A stretch of DNA of 64,000 bases from Candidatus Nitrosacidococcus tergens. Its GTDB lineage: Bacteria > Pseudomonadota > Gammaproteobacteria > Nitrosococcales > Nitrosococcaceae. Numbering within the stretch: the first letter of the stretch is position 1; each line of letters begins with the position of its first letter. Of the stretch, positions 43,809 through 51,192 are shown one piece after another. The stretch covers positions 434,001-498,000 of the forward strand of contig NZ_LR778175.1 of NCBI RefSeq assembly GCF_902810445.1. The letters run 5' to 3'. The notes beneath the pieces are model-generated. The model was not told the origin of the DNA. It did not search any database and worked only from the letters and a program-made list of their open reading frames with translations. The position numbers and the translations under genes are program-made.

Positions 43809-44564
43809 ATGAAAAAAAATAATTTTATTATGATATGTGCTGGATTTTATGCTCTTAGCCAAGCTGTAATGGCACATACTACAATTTCTGATAATGCGGT
43901 AGAAGGGGTTACTTTAAATACTTCCGATGCTATTTCCCACGGCTGTGAGTATGGAACTAAACCAGAAATGCTTCCTGTGATTGCTCAATCAGTAGTTTTT
44001 CCTAATGGTCCAGACGATTTAGTTTATCGTAGCGATGATCCTAATCAAGAAGCCGTTAATTTAGGGGATGTACTTTCAGGAGGGGCGCATTCTCATGGGA
44101 TTATTAATCCAACCCTCATCCAAAATAAAGATATTTTTGACCAAGTTGAGCAGATTAGAGACAGTAGCGGAGTATTACGAGCATTTCACTATACAAACTC
44201 TGAAAATAGTGCCACAGGTGGCAATCTCCCGTTAGATACAAAAGGACTTGTACCGTTTGCACTTACTGGGGTAACTTTTACCCCTGAATCTTGTGCTAAT
44301 AAAGTTAATGTACATATTGCAATTGTAGACTGGTGTACCCAAAAACCGGGTAATCGCAGAAATAACCCTTGGTTTGGTCATGCTACCACTACCTTTAATC
44401 AAGCAGATAAAATTCCAGATGGGTTTTGGCCTAATTTAACTATCAGTCGGAATGTAGATAACAATCCATTGCCCCCAAGCTGTGGAGAAGGCTACAGTAT
44501 AACTATGGAGCCTTCAGATACATCCATAGATCAGTATTTACCTATACCGGGGTTTATCCCTTAA
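43809..44564 (+). CDS. Secreted protein with mature N-terminal histidine (paralogue A1)
   Basis: This 251-residue protein has a signal peptide ending AVMA, so the mature chain should begin His-Thr-Thr-Ile. Conserved features shared with the next gene are SHGCEYG near the N-terminus, IVDWCTQKPGNRRNN, TTFNQADKI and NNPLPPSCGEG; four cysteines could form two disulfides. A free N-terminal His, as in copper-brace proteins, with HGC and further His residues, suggests periplasmic copper binding. Similarity to DUF1775/YcnI proteins is faint. It has its own sigma-54 promoter. Family not recognised. Confidence 0.6.
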   Translation: MKKNNFIMICAGFYALSQAVMAHTTISDNAVEGVTLNTSDAISHGCEYGTKPEMLPVIAQSVVFPNGPDDLVYRSDDPNQEAVNLGDVLSGGAHSHGIINPTLIQNKDIFDQVEQIRDSSGVLRAFHYTNSENSATGGNLPLDTKGLVPFALTGVTFTPESCANKVNVHIAIVDWCTQKPGNRRNNPWFGHATTTFNQADKIPDGFWPNLTISRNVDNNPLPPSCGEGYSITMEPSDTSIDQYLPIPGFIP

Positions 44565-44582
44565 AAAGGTCTAATTTTAAAA

Positions 44583-44598
44583 TACGTGATTTCACTGA
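44583..44598 (+). promoter_or_regulatory. Upstream element 2 of the sigma-54 units
   Basis: TACGTGATTTCACTGA, 175 bp before the start codon at 44758 and 82 bp before its -24 box. A weaker partial copy (CTGATTTCATT) lies 36 bp further on, near 44622. Confidence 0.55.
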
Positions 44599-44664
44599 AT
44601 ACACTAAAGGGTAATCATCCGCTGATTTCATTAAGTCTATTGATTTAATGAGATAAAATTATAT

Positions 44665-44680
44665 TGGCATAATTGTTGCT
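44665..44680 (+). promoter_or_regulatory. Sigma-54 promoter of the gene at 44758
   Basis: TGGCAT, 5 bases, TTGCT. Invariant GG and GC of the -24 and -12 elements have the correct 10-base spacing. The start point would be near 44690, about 68 nt before the ATG. Confidence 0.82.
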
Positions 44681-44757
44681 TAATGTATTTACTAATTATT
44701 TAAGTAGAAGTACTCAATTAAGATAAAACTAGTAAATATGGATAGGAGCACTACATA

Positions 44758-45546
44758 ATGATGAAAAAAACAATTTTATTTTTCAGCGGACTTATTCTAT
44801 ATAGTATCAGCCTAATAGCCATAGCTCATACTACCATTACAGCTGCTGGGGTTGAAGGAACCACTTTATACACTGCCGATGTCATTAACCATGGCTGTGA
44901 ATCTGGGGTTAAATCAAAACTTCCAGTTATTGCTGAATCTATGGTTTTTCCCAATGGATCAGATGCTGTGGCTACTGTCCTTCCTAGCTCCGAAGTTGGT
45001 GCTTTTACTGCAACCACCCCAGGTCAACCTATTGATATAACTAGTGTTATTACGGGTGGAGCATTAACCATTGTTCCTACAGGGATGCAAGATAAGAATC
45101 TATTTGATATTCATGAAGTACAAACAGATGCTAATGGTAATGTTCGTGGATTTCATTATTCAAATAGTGATACGACTCCTCAAGGTCAAGATGGTGAGCT
45201 GCAATTAGATTTAGTAGGTACGATTCCTTTTAGACTAGCAGGGGTATCATTTCAGCCCACCTCCTGTGCAACTCAGCTGAATATACGTATTGGCATTGTA
45301 GACTGGTGTACTCATAAGACAGGTAACCGTCGTAATAATATTTGGATTGGCAATACTACGCCAACGTTTAATCAAACTGATAGAATCGCAACCGGTACTT
45401 TAGGGTTTTGGCCTACTTTAATCATTACGCGGGATTTAAAAAATAACCCACTTCCTTCCAGCTGTGGAGACGGTCAAGTTGTTGCGATACAACCATCAGA
45501 TGATGCCATAGATACTTATTTACCCATGGATGGATTTACCCCCTAG
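44758..45546 (+). CDS. Secreted protein with mature N-terminal histidine (paralogue A2)
   Basis: This 262-residue protein is a tandem paralogue of the gene at 43809. The signal peptide ends AIA, so the mature chain again starts HTTI. NHGCESGVK, GIVDWCTHKTGNRRNN, PTFNQTDRI and NNPLPSSCGDGQ line up with the first copy. An added His in CTHK and a longer Thr-rich middle are the main differences. It has a separate sigma-54 promoter, so the two copies can be expressed independently. Ribosome binding site TAGGAGC. Function unknown; metal binding is inferred from the N-terminal His and conserved Cys/His. Confidence 0.6.
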   Translation: MMKKTILFFSGLILYSISLIAIAHTTITAAGVEGTTLYTADVINHGCESGVKSKLPVIAESMVFPNGSDAVATVLPSSEVGAFTATTPGQPIDITSVITGGALTIVPTGMQDKNLFDIHEVQTDANGNVRGFHYSNSDTTPQGQDGELQLDLVGTIPFRLAGVSFQPTSCATQLNIRIGIVDWCTHKTGNRRNNIWIGNTTPTFNQTDRIATGTLGFWPTLIITRDLKNNPLPSSCGDGQVVAIQPSDDAIDTYLPMDGFTP

Positions 45547-45561
45547 AATAGGCAAGAAAGA

Positions 45562-45577
45562 TACGCTATTTCACGGA
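45562..45577 (+). promoter_or_regulatory. Upstream element 3 of the sigma-54 units
   Basis: TACGCTATTTCACGGA, 182 bp before the start codon at 45744 and 114 bp before its -24 box. It shares TACGCTATTTCACG exactly with the inverted copy at 43636-43651. Confidence 0.6.
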
Positions 45578-45675
45578 AATTTAGGTAATAGCATTATGTC
45601 AAATCCCTTAAAAACACTTAAGGCTCAAAGAGCAATTAATTTATAATTAATTGTTTTTATTTACTAAAATAGATA

Positions 45676-45691
45676 TGGCATAATTTTTGCT
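45676..45691 (+). promoter_or_regulatory. Sigma-54 promoter of the gene at 45744
   Basis: TGGCAT, 5 bases, TTGCT with correct spacing of GG and GC. Predicted start near 45701, giving a leader of about 43 nt. It probably drives 45744-47051, ending at the terminator at 47093. Confidence 0.82.
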
Positions 45692-45743
45692 CAACTAAAA
45701 AGTTTAGTTTAAAGGCTTTGTACCTCCAGATAGAATTTAGGTT

Positions 45744-46595
45744 ATGAATTTGAGACTGCTATTTACAATAGGATTGCTGATCTACGCTATGAGTAGCTTC
45801 GGAGAAGAAGTACCCTCTCCAGTAGGTGGCAATATCATACATCTAGAAGTTACCCAAGCTCCCTTAGAGCAAGTGCTCAAGATTATTGAAGAGCAAAGCA
45901 ATCCTCGAGTATATATCCATAGTGCTTTAGAGAGCGATCAACTTATTAGTGCAAACTGTACTGGCATGCCGCTTATCGTATTGAAGTGTACCCTTGGAAA
46001 GGATATTAATCTTGTTTATCAATATGATCCTCAAGAAGCCACTCATTTACCTTCCCATCTTACTCAAATATCCCAAATATGGATTCTCAGCAATTCAAAA
46101 GGGGTAAAACTACCAGAAGATTCCCATGAAAATCAGTTACCTCTTTGCAATAAAGAGGAAAACACGAGTAAAAGTTCTTTAACTCAACTGTCTTCTGAGG
46201 GAACCCTTAATTTATCTTTGGATGAGATCAATCATCTTGCTGATCTCACTTATTCTTCTGATCCAAGCCAAAGAAAATCCGCCTTAGCCCGCCTTGCCCT
46301 TACTGATCAAGCAAGTGAGCCTATTAGGGAGGTAATGAAAACGGCATTACAAGACTCTAATCCGGAAGTAAGGGCACAGGCAATTTTTGGATTAGCTAAA
46401 AATCGCAGCCCTGATCTTGATTCTATATTGAGTACGGCGCTAAATGATGAAAATATGAATGTTCGTCTGATGGCGGTTAGCCATACAGAGAATACTTATC
46501 TACTGCAAACTGCCCTAGAAGATACCAGTGTAGCAGTACAAAACTTTGCAAAAATGAAATTAGAGCAAATTTCAAATAATGCATATGGAAAATAG
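45744..46595 (+). CDS. Periplasmic protein with STN-like and HEAT-repeat domains
   Basis: This is a 283-residue protein with a signal peptide (cleavage after SSFG). Residues about 30-95 resemble the STN/secretin N0 domain (NIIHLEVTQAPLEQVLKIIE ... LVYQYD), with two cysteines. Residues about 165-280 are HEAT repeats (PEVRAQAIFGLAKNRS, NMNVRLMAVSH). Both domains are interaction modules, so it probably scaffolds other envelope proteins. It is first in a sigma-54 transcription unit, 9 bp before the secreted paralogue B1. The combination of STN plus HEAT is unusual; partner unknown. Confidence 0.65.
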   Translation: MNLRLLFTIGLLIYAMSSFGEEVPSPVGGNIIHLEVTQAPLEQVLKIIEEQSNPRVYIHSALESDQLISANCTGMPLIVLKCTLGKDINLVYQYDPQEATHLPSHLTQISQIWILSNSKGVKLPEDSHENQLPLCNKEENTSKSSLTQLSSEGTLNLSLDEINHLADLTYSSDPSQRKSALARLALTDQASEPIREVMKTALQDSNPEVRAQAIFGLAKNRSPDLDSILSTALNDENMNVRLMAVSHTENTYLLQTALEDTSVAVQNFAKMKLEQISNNAYGK

Positions 46596-46604
46596 GAGTA
46601 AGCC

Positions 46605-47051
46605 ATGAAAAAACTTATCCTTTGGAATATAGTCGTTGTGCTGCTCACTTTAGGGTTAACTACCCAAGTAGCAGCTCATAATCAAATCGGATCCCTAGGA
46701 GATCCAGTAGGTGCTACTGATTACTATTTAGTTCAATGCTCTACTGACGAAGGTGGAACTACAGGACGGCTTTATTTACAAATATTTGACGGAACTACTA
46801 CTCAAGGAGGAGGAAAACTAACCGTAACAGGACAATTTCAACAAGTAGCTATAAGTGCTTCTGCTCCAGTTAGAGGTGCTCCAATGCCTGGTGGTCCGGC
46901 AAGCCTCCTTCAGCCTGGAACAGATGGTACTTATACGATGTTTGTAACCAAACTGAAAGAAGGCGTTAAACAGTACAATGTGACTTATCACTGCCAATCG
47001 TCTGAGGGTGTCCATACGGGTACCTCAATAATAACTGTTCAAGATCAGTAA
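46605..47051 (+). CDS. Secreted protein with mature N-terminal histidine (paralogue B1)
   Basis: This 148-residue protein has a signal peptide ending QVAA, so the mature chain starts His-Asn-Gln. The ~125-residue domain is beta-rich, with two conserved cysteines (LVQCSTDEGG and VTYHCQSSEG, probably one disulfide) and the repeated element DGTTTQGGGK. It is a paralogue of the gene at 47214. The size and two-Cys beta pattern suggest an Ig- or cupredoxin-like fold, but I see no cupredoxin ligand set. Family unknown. Confidence 0.6.
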   Translation: MKKLILWNIVVVLLTLGLTTQVAAHNQIGSLGDPVGATDYYLVQCSTDEGGTTGRLYLQIFDGTTTQGGGKLTVTGQFQQVAISASAPVRGAPMPGGPASLLQPGTDGTYTMFVTKLKEGVKQYNVTYHCQSSEGVHTGTSIITVQDQ

Positions 47052-47092
47052 TGAGCTTTATTAGTACTTATTGCTACTCTCTGCCTAGTGTA

Positions 47093-47128
47093 TCGGGATA
47101 AGGTTCTTTGCTTATCCCGAATTTTTTC
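47093..47128 (+). terminator. Rho-independent terminator after paralogue B1
   Basis: A perfect 10-bp stem TCGGGATAAG / CTTATCCCGA (47093-47102, 47111-47120) with an 8-base loop, followed by ATTTTTTCG. Confidence 0.92.
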
Positions 47129-47213
47129 GTTTAACTTAAAAAATAAAGGAAACAGAAAAGCCAACAGAATTTAGCTATTTGAATATTATCAAAAAAATAA
47201 ATAGGAGCACACA

Positions 47214-47654
47214 ATGAAAGAATTTATGTTTTGGAATAGGATTGTTATTTTATTTACTCTAGGGGTGACTACCCAAGTCATCGCTCATGATCAAACTGGT
47301 ACCTTAGGTGAGGATGCAGCAGCGAGTGATTACTTTTTAGTACAATGCTCTTCTGATCAAGGAGGGGCTACCGGTAAACTTGAGCTCTCCATATATGATG
47401 GAACTACTACTCAAGGAGGAGGAAAGATAAGTGCAGTAGGGGTGTTTAACGAAACAGTAGCCACCGCTTCTGATCCAAATAGGTTAGATGATCAACCGGG
47501 GGCAAAAGCAGCTGTTATCGGATCTAATGGTGCTTATAATGTATTTGTTCATAAGCTAAAAAACGGCGTTAAAAATTATAAATTAACTTACCATTGTAAA
47601 TCTGCAGAGGGTGGTCATACTGGGACTGCATTGCAGACGATTCAAGATCAATAA
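47214..47654 (+). CDS. Secreted protein with mature N-terminal histidine (paralogue B2)
   Basis: This 146-residue protein is a paralogue of the gene at 46605. The signal peptide ends QVIA and the mature chain starts His-Asp-Gln-Thr. It shares DYFLVQCSSDQGGATGKL, DGTTTQGGGK and LTYHCKSAEGGHTGT with B1. It lies beyond the terminator at 47093 and has no sigma-54 promoter of its own in the 160-bp gap. It is therefore probably the first gene of the second operon (47214-52137), or receives read-through. Metal binding is inferred from the N-terminal His only. Confidence 0.6.
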   Translation: MKEFMFWNRIVILFTLGVTTQVIAHDQTGTLGEDAAASDYFLVQCSSDQGGATGKLELSIYDGTTTQGGGKISAVGVFNETVATASDPNRLDDQPGAKAAVIGSNGAYNVFVHKLKNGVKNYKLTYHCKSAEGGHTGTALQTIQDQ

Positions 47655-47668
47655 CTCATTTAAGTATT

Positions 47669-48172
47669 ATGATGAAATATTGGAAACTAGGATTTCTCTA
47701 TATCTTAGTAAGTTTTTTTCCTTTTATCGGGCTGGGTGCTACAAATAATGAGCAAGTGCCCAGCTGCTCATTTACCTCTATTGGAAATTCCGATCAGGTC
47801 ACTCTAAATCAATTAGAAGGGGAGGTAATTTATCTAGATTTTTGGGCTTCCTGGTGTATTCCTTGTTTAAAATCTTTTCCATTTTTAAATGAGCTACATC
47901 ATGAATATAGCGAGCAAGGATTGCACATTTTGGCAGTCAATGTAGATGAACATTTAGAAGATGCCCAACAATTTCTAAATCAAATGCCTGTAGATTTTAA
48001 AGTGATGATTGATCCACAGCAGCAATGTGCCAAAGCATTTGCTCTAAAAGGGATGCCCTCTTCTTTTATTATTGATAGGAGTGGCACGATTTATCATACC
48101 CATCTTGGGTTTATGTCTAGTGATATTAAAGAGATTAAAGATTCAGTAAAGCAAGCATTACTCAAGCAGTAA
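47669..48172 (+). CDS. TlpA-type periplasmic thioredoxin
   Basis: This 167-residue protein has a signal peptide or membrane anchor (hydrophobic to about residue 24) and one thioredoxin domain with the redox motif WASWCIPCLKSFP. The cis-proline loop KGMPSSFIID near the C-terminus is also present. It reduces or rearranges cysteines in periplasmic partners. The neighbouring secreted proteins and the DUF4266 lipoprotein (GGGCGCY) are Cys-containing candidate clients. This gene type at the head of DUF4266-DUF3570-ApbE is a recurrent arrangement in gammaproteobacteria from general knowledge. Confidence 0.88.
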   Translation: MMKYWKLGFLYILVSFFPFIGLGATNNEQVPSCSFTSIGNSDQVTLNQLEGEVIYLDFWASWCIPCLKSFPFLNELHHEYSEQGLHILAVNVDEHLEDAQQFLNQMPVDFKVMIDPQQQCAKAFALKGMPSSFIIDRSGTIYHTHLGFMSSDIKEIKDSVKQALLKQ

Positions 48173-48218
48173 CCATGAACTGAGACAGGGGCTAAATTAT
48201 TTGGATGGATTGTAATTT

Positions 48219-48458
48219 ATGAAAAAACATAAATATATAAGCCGAATATGGCTTGTGATACCACTATTTTTATTCCTATTTAGCATTATCTCAGGTTGTA
48301 GCCAAGTCGCTCCATGGGAGCGAGGTAATCTTGCTCGGTTTCAAATGAATCCAGCCCCTCATCCATTACAAGATGCGGCAAAACAGCAAGTAACCAGTGC
48401 TAGAGAGTCAGCAGCAGGTGGAAGCAATACCACTGGAGGCGGTTGTGGTTGTTATTAA
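48219..48458 (+). CDS. DUF4266 lipoprotein
   Basis: This 79-residue protein has a signal peptide with lipobox (IISGC), then WERGNLARFQMNPAPHPLQD and a Gly/Ser-rich C-terminus ending GGGCGCY. The WERG-x-LA motif and the CxCy tail define DUF4266. The cysteine tail could bind metal or undergo thiol exchange with the TlpA protein encoded upstream. Its 3' end overlaps the start of the DUF3570 gene: the GGAGG inside its glycine codons (48435-48439) serves as ribosome binding site for the GTG at 48445. Confidence 0.85.
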   Translation: MKKHKYISRIWLVIPLFLFLFSIISGCSQVAPWERGNLARFQMNPAPHPLQDAAKQQVTSARESAAGGSNTTGGGCGCY

Positions 48459-51180
48459 AGGATTAAATTCCATAGAACCATCTCATGATGATACATTGCA
48501 GGCTTTAACAGCTGCTGCATTATCCCTACCGGGATTATCCATAAGATCGCTAAGTGATAAGAGTAAAAACGAATCAAGAGTAGAGGCTGAAACTACTCCT
48601 TTACGAATACTGGCCACAACCGGGTTAACTTTATCTGGCCTAATAGGCTTTCCAGTGCAAGGTGCAAATTTTGTTGATGATTTTATGGATCTAAACAATT
48701 TTCACCCAGAAGGTGGAAATTTTAGTATTCAATATAATCATTTTGGAGAAGGAAATAATACGCCTAGCCAATTTCGAATGAAAAAAAATACGATTCATGT
48801 GGACAGTATTCATGGTTCCGCTGAAGTAAATCTTTCTGATAGACTCACTTTTGTTGCACAATTTATTCAAGATACATGGTCTGGTGCAACTGAAATTACC
48901 TCTGCGCCTGCAGCAGTAACACGATGGAATCCAAATGCAGAATCAGGTGCTTCTGGATTTTTAAATATTCAACAAGGGCTTGTTAATTTTGATACGCAAA
49001 CTGGTCAGGGGTTAGCGACCATTCCTAATACGTTTGATCAATTAATGACTGGCGAGGTGATCAACGTAATGGCAGAGGCTTCTCCAGAAACCAGAAAACA
49101 GGGAGATTTCACCTTATCTTACCGATGGAATGATGATATTACTTTTAATCTTGGTGGGGGAGATTCAGATGAAAGGGATTTTCATTCTCAGTATTTTCGT
49201 TTTGGTGAAATATGGGATTTTAACCAAAAACATACCACCTTTAATTGGAATGTAAGTTACACGCACAACAGTATTACTGCAGATCGATTCCCTTTTAGAT
49301 TAGGGTCAGCACCTGTAAATGCTCAAACACCAACAAATCCAGATTTCCCTGATTGGTCTGTATATGTAAATGAAGATAGGCACGATATTTCTCTAAATTT
49401 AGGTGTTTCTCAAGTGTTAGATAAAAATTCTTATTTTGATGCAGATTTTATCTATCTTCGTAACGCTGGATACAATTCCGATCCGTATAAAGAAGCCCTT
49501 TTCCTTATTCCTTTAACTACCCCAGGTACTGCATGGACCTATAGTCGTTATGATAATCGCCCTGATCTTCGAGATCAGTTTACTTGGAAGTTTGGCTATA
49601 CTCATTTTTTTGAAAAGCCAAAAGCTGCGTTAAAGTTAAACTATAGCTTTTTTCATGATACTTGGGATATTAATGCAAGTACTTTTGGAGCCTCATGGGC
49701 ACAGCCGGTAGGCTATGGTTGGACGCTGACACCTAATGTTAGGTATTACAGTCAAAGTGCTGCAAGTTTTTATAGTCCTTATTTTATTGGTTCTCAAACC
49801 CCTATATCGCTAACTGATGCGCTAAATAATCAAGCTACTTTGCCTACTCCTCAGTACTTCTCTAGTGACTATCGATTATCTGGCTATGGCGTAATTAGTG
49901 GAGGGTTATCGGTGAGTAAACAGTTTACTGAAGGAGTCACCCTTGCAGGAAGTTTTAATTATTATCGCCTTCAAGGAGACCTGAAACTAGGAAGTGGTGG
50001 TGTCGGCAATTTTGCCGATATTAGCTATTATGCCACTAATGCTTCCATAAATATGGATTTGGGTGCTTTAGCACGACCTGGTGGTATCTTATCTGCTCAT
50101 CATAGTAGCAACCATAGTGGGCACGGAGGGCATAATATCCCCGCCGGAGTAATGTATGCCCATATGCTTGATGAGCCTGGGCAACTTATGGTAGGTCTTA
50201 GATATACTCATGAAGGCTGGAAACCACCTAGCGGTGGTGCTATGCTCCATGGCACTCAACCCGCAAGCTTAACAGATATTATGAATAACGGATGTGGTTC
50301 TAATGGGGCTACTTGTGGGATGGCACCCATGCATATGGATATGAGTATGGAAATGATTGAATTCATGTATGCCCCTACTTCTTGGGCAACTTTAATGTTT
50401 ATGCCTTCATTTATGGATATGCAAATGCCTATGGAAAATATACCAGGCGCACCTCAGGTAACTCCAGGACAAAGCAGCATGATTATGCCCAGTGGTGTTT
50501 TAAGAGAAGCCACTGGAGGGATTGGTGATACCCAGTTTCTAGCGCTGTGGAGATTATATGATTCTCCCCATCAAATGGTACCGAGAGCACAACATCATAT
50601 TCATCTTACTACTGGGCTAAGTGCTCCTACTGGGCATTCAGGGCTTACATTAAATGATCAAGAAACCGACACCACCAGCCCATTTTTTGGTCAAGCCTTG
50701 TTTTATGAATATGACATGCAACTGGGTAGTGGTACTTGGGATTTTTTACCTAGTTTAACTTATACCGGTAATATAGATCGCTGGTCTTGGGGTAGTCAAT
50801 TCAATGGAATTGTACGTACAGGCAGAAATTCCTCAGGCTATGGATTAGGAGATCGATTTGAAGCGATGACTTGGGGTAGCTACGATATATTCAATTGGCT
50901 CTCTTTTTCAACTCGGGGTATGTATACGATGCAAGGTGCTATAAATGGGCAGTTTAATGAGAAAGTCCAAACAGTAGGAGCCATGCCAGATCGTTATCCC
51001 ACAAATTATGGGGGCCAATATTGGGATGTAGGATTTGGTCTAAATGCAGCAATTCAAGAGGGAACTCTTAAAGGTAACCATCTAAGTCTTGAATGGTTAC
51101 AGCCAGTTTATCAAAATGTAAATGGTTATCAGCTTTCGAAAGTGGGATCTATATTTGCTACTTGGGGCTTTGATTTTTAA
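48445..51180 (+). CDS. DUF3570 protein fused to a Met/His-rich outer-membrane barrel
   Basis: With the GTG at 48445 (GGAGG five bases before) this is a 911-residue protein; a GTG at 48397 lacks such a site. Residues 1 to about 540 are DUF3570-like (ALTAAALSLPGL, NHFGEGNNTPSQFRMKK) and carry DTWSGAT at 143-149, a match to the ApbE flavinylation motif. From about 545 a His/Met-rich region begins (AHHSSNHSGHGGH, MAPMHMDMSMEMIEFMYAPT, MFMPSFMDMQMPM) and leads into a barrel ending in Phe (FATWGFDF). That part resembles transporter-like proteins near copper oxidases. Normal DUF3570 proteins are about half this length. Copper binding is inferred. Confidence 0.75.
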   Translation: MVVIKGLNSIEPSHDDTLQALTAAALSLPGLSIRSLSDKSKNESRVEAETTPLRILATTGLTLSGLIGFPVQGANFVDDFMDLNNFHPEGGNFSIQYNHFGEGNNTPSQFRMKKNTIHVDSIHGSAEVNLSDRLTFVAQFIQDTWSGATEITSAPAAVTRWNPNAESGASGFLNIQQGLVNFDTQTGQGLATIPNTFDQLMTGEVINVMAEASPETRKQGDFTLSYRWNDDITFNLGGGDSDERDFHSQYFRFGEIWDFNQKHTTFNWNVSYTHNSITADRFPFRLGSAPVNAQTPTNPDFPDWSVYVNEDRHDISLNLGVSQVLDKNSYFDADFIYLRNAGYNSDPYKEALFLIPLTTPGTAWTYSRYDNRPDLRDQFTWKFGYTHFFEKPKAALKLNYSFFHDTWDINASTFGASWAQPVGYGWTLTPNVRYYSQSAASFYSPYFIGSQTPISLTDALNNQATLPTPQYFSSDYRLSGYGVISGGLSVSKQFTEGVTLAGSFNYYRLQGDLKLGSGGVGNFADISYYATNASINMDLGALARPGGILSAHHSSNHSGHGGHNIPAGVMYAHMLDEPGQLMVGLRYTHEGWKPPSGGAMLHGTQPASLTDIMNNGCGSNGATCGMAPMHMDMSMEMIEFMYAPTSWATLMFMPSFMDMQMPMENIPGAPQVTPGQSSMIMPSGVLREATGGIGDTQFLALWRLYDSPHQMVPRAQHHIHLTTGLSAPTGHSGLTLNDQETDTTSPFFGQALFYEYDMQLGSGTWDFLPSLTYTGNIDRWSWGSQFNGIVRTGRNSSGYGLGDRFEAMTWGSYDIFNWLSFSTRGMYTMQGAINGQFNEKVQTVGAMPDRYPTNYGGQYWDVGFGLNAAIQEGTLKGNHLSLEWLQPVYQNVNGYQLSKVGSIFATWGFDF

Positions 51181-51192
51181 CCCTATCTTCGT

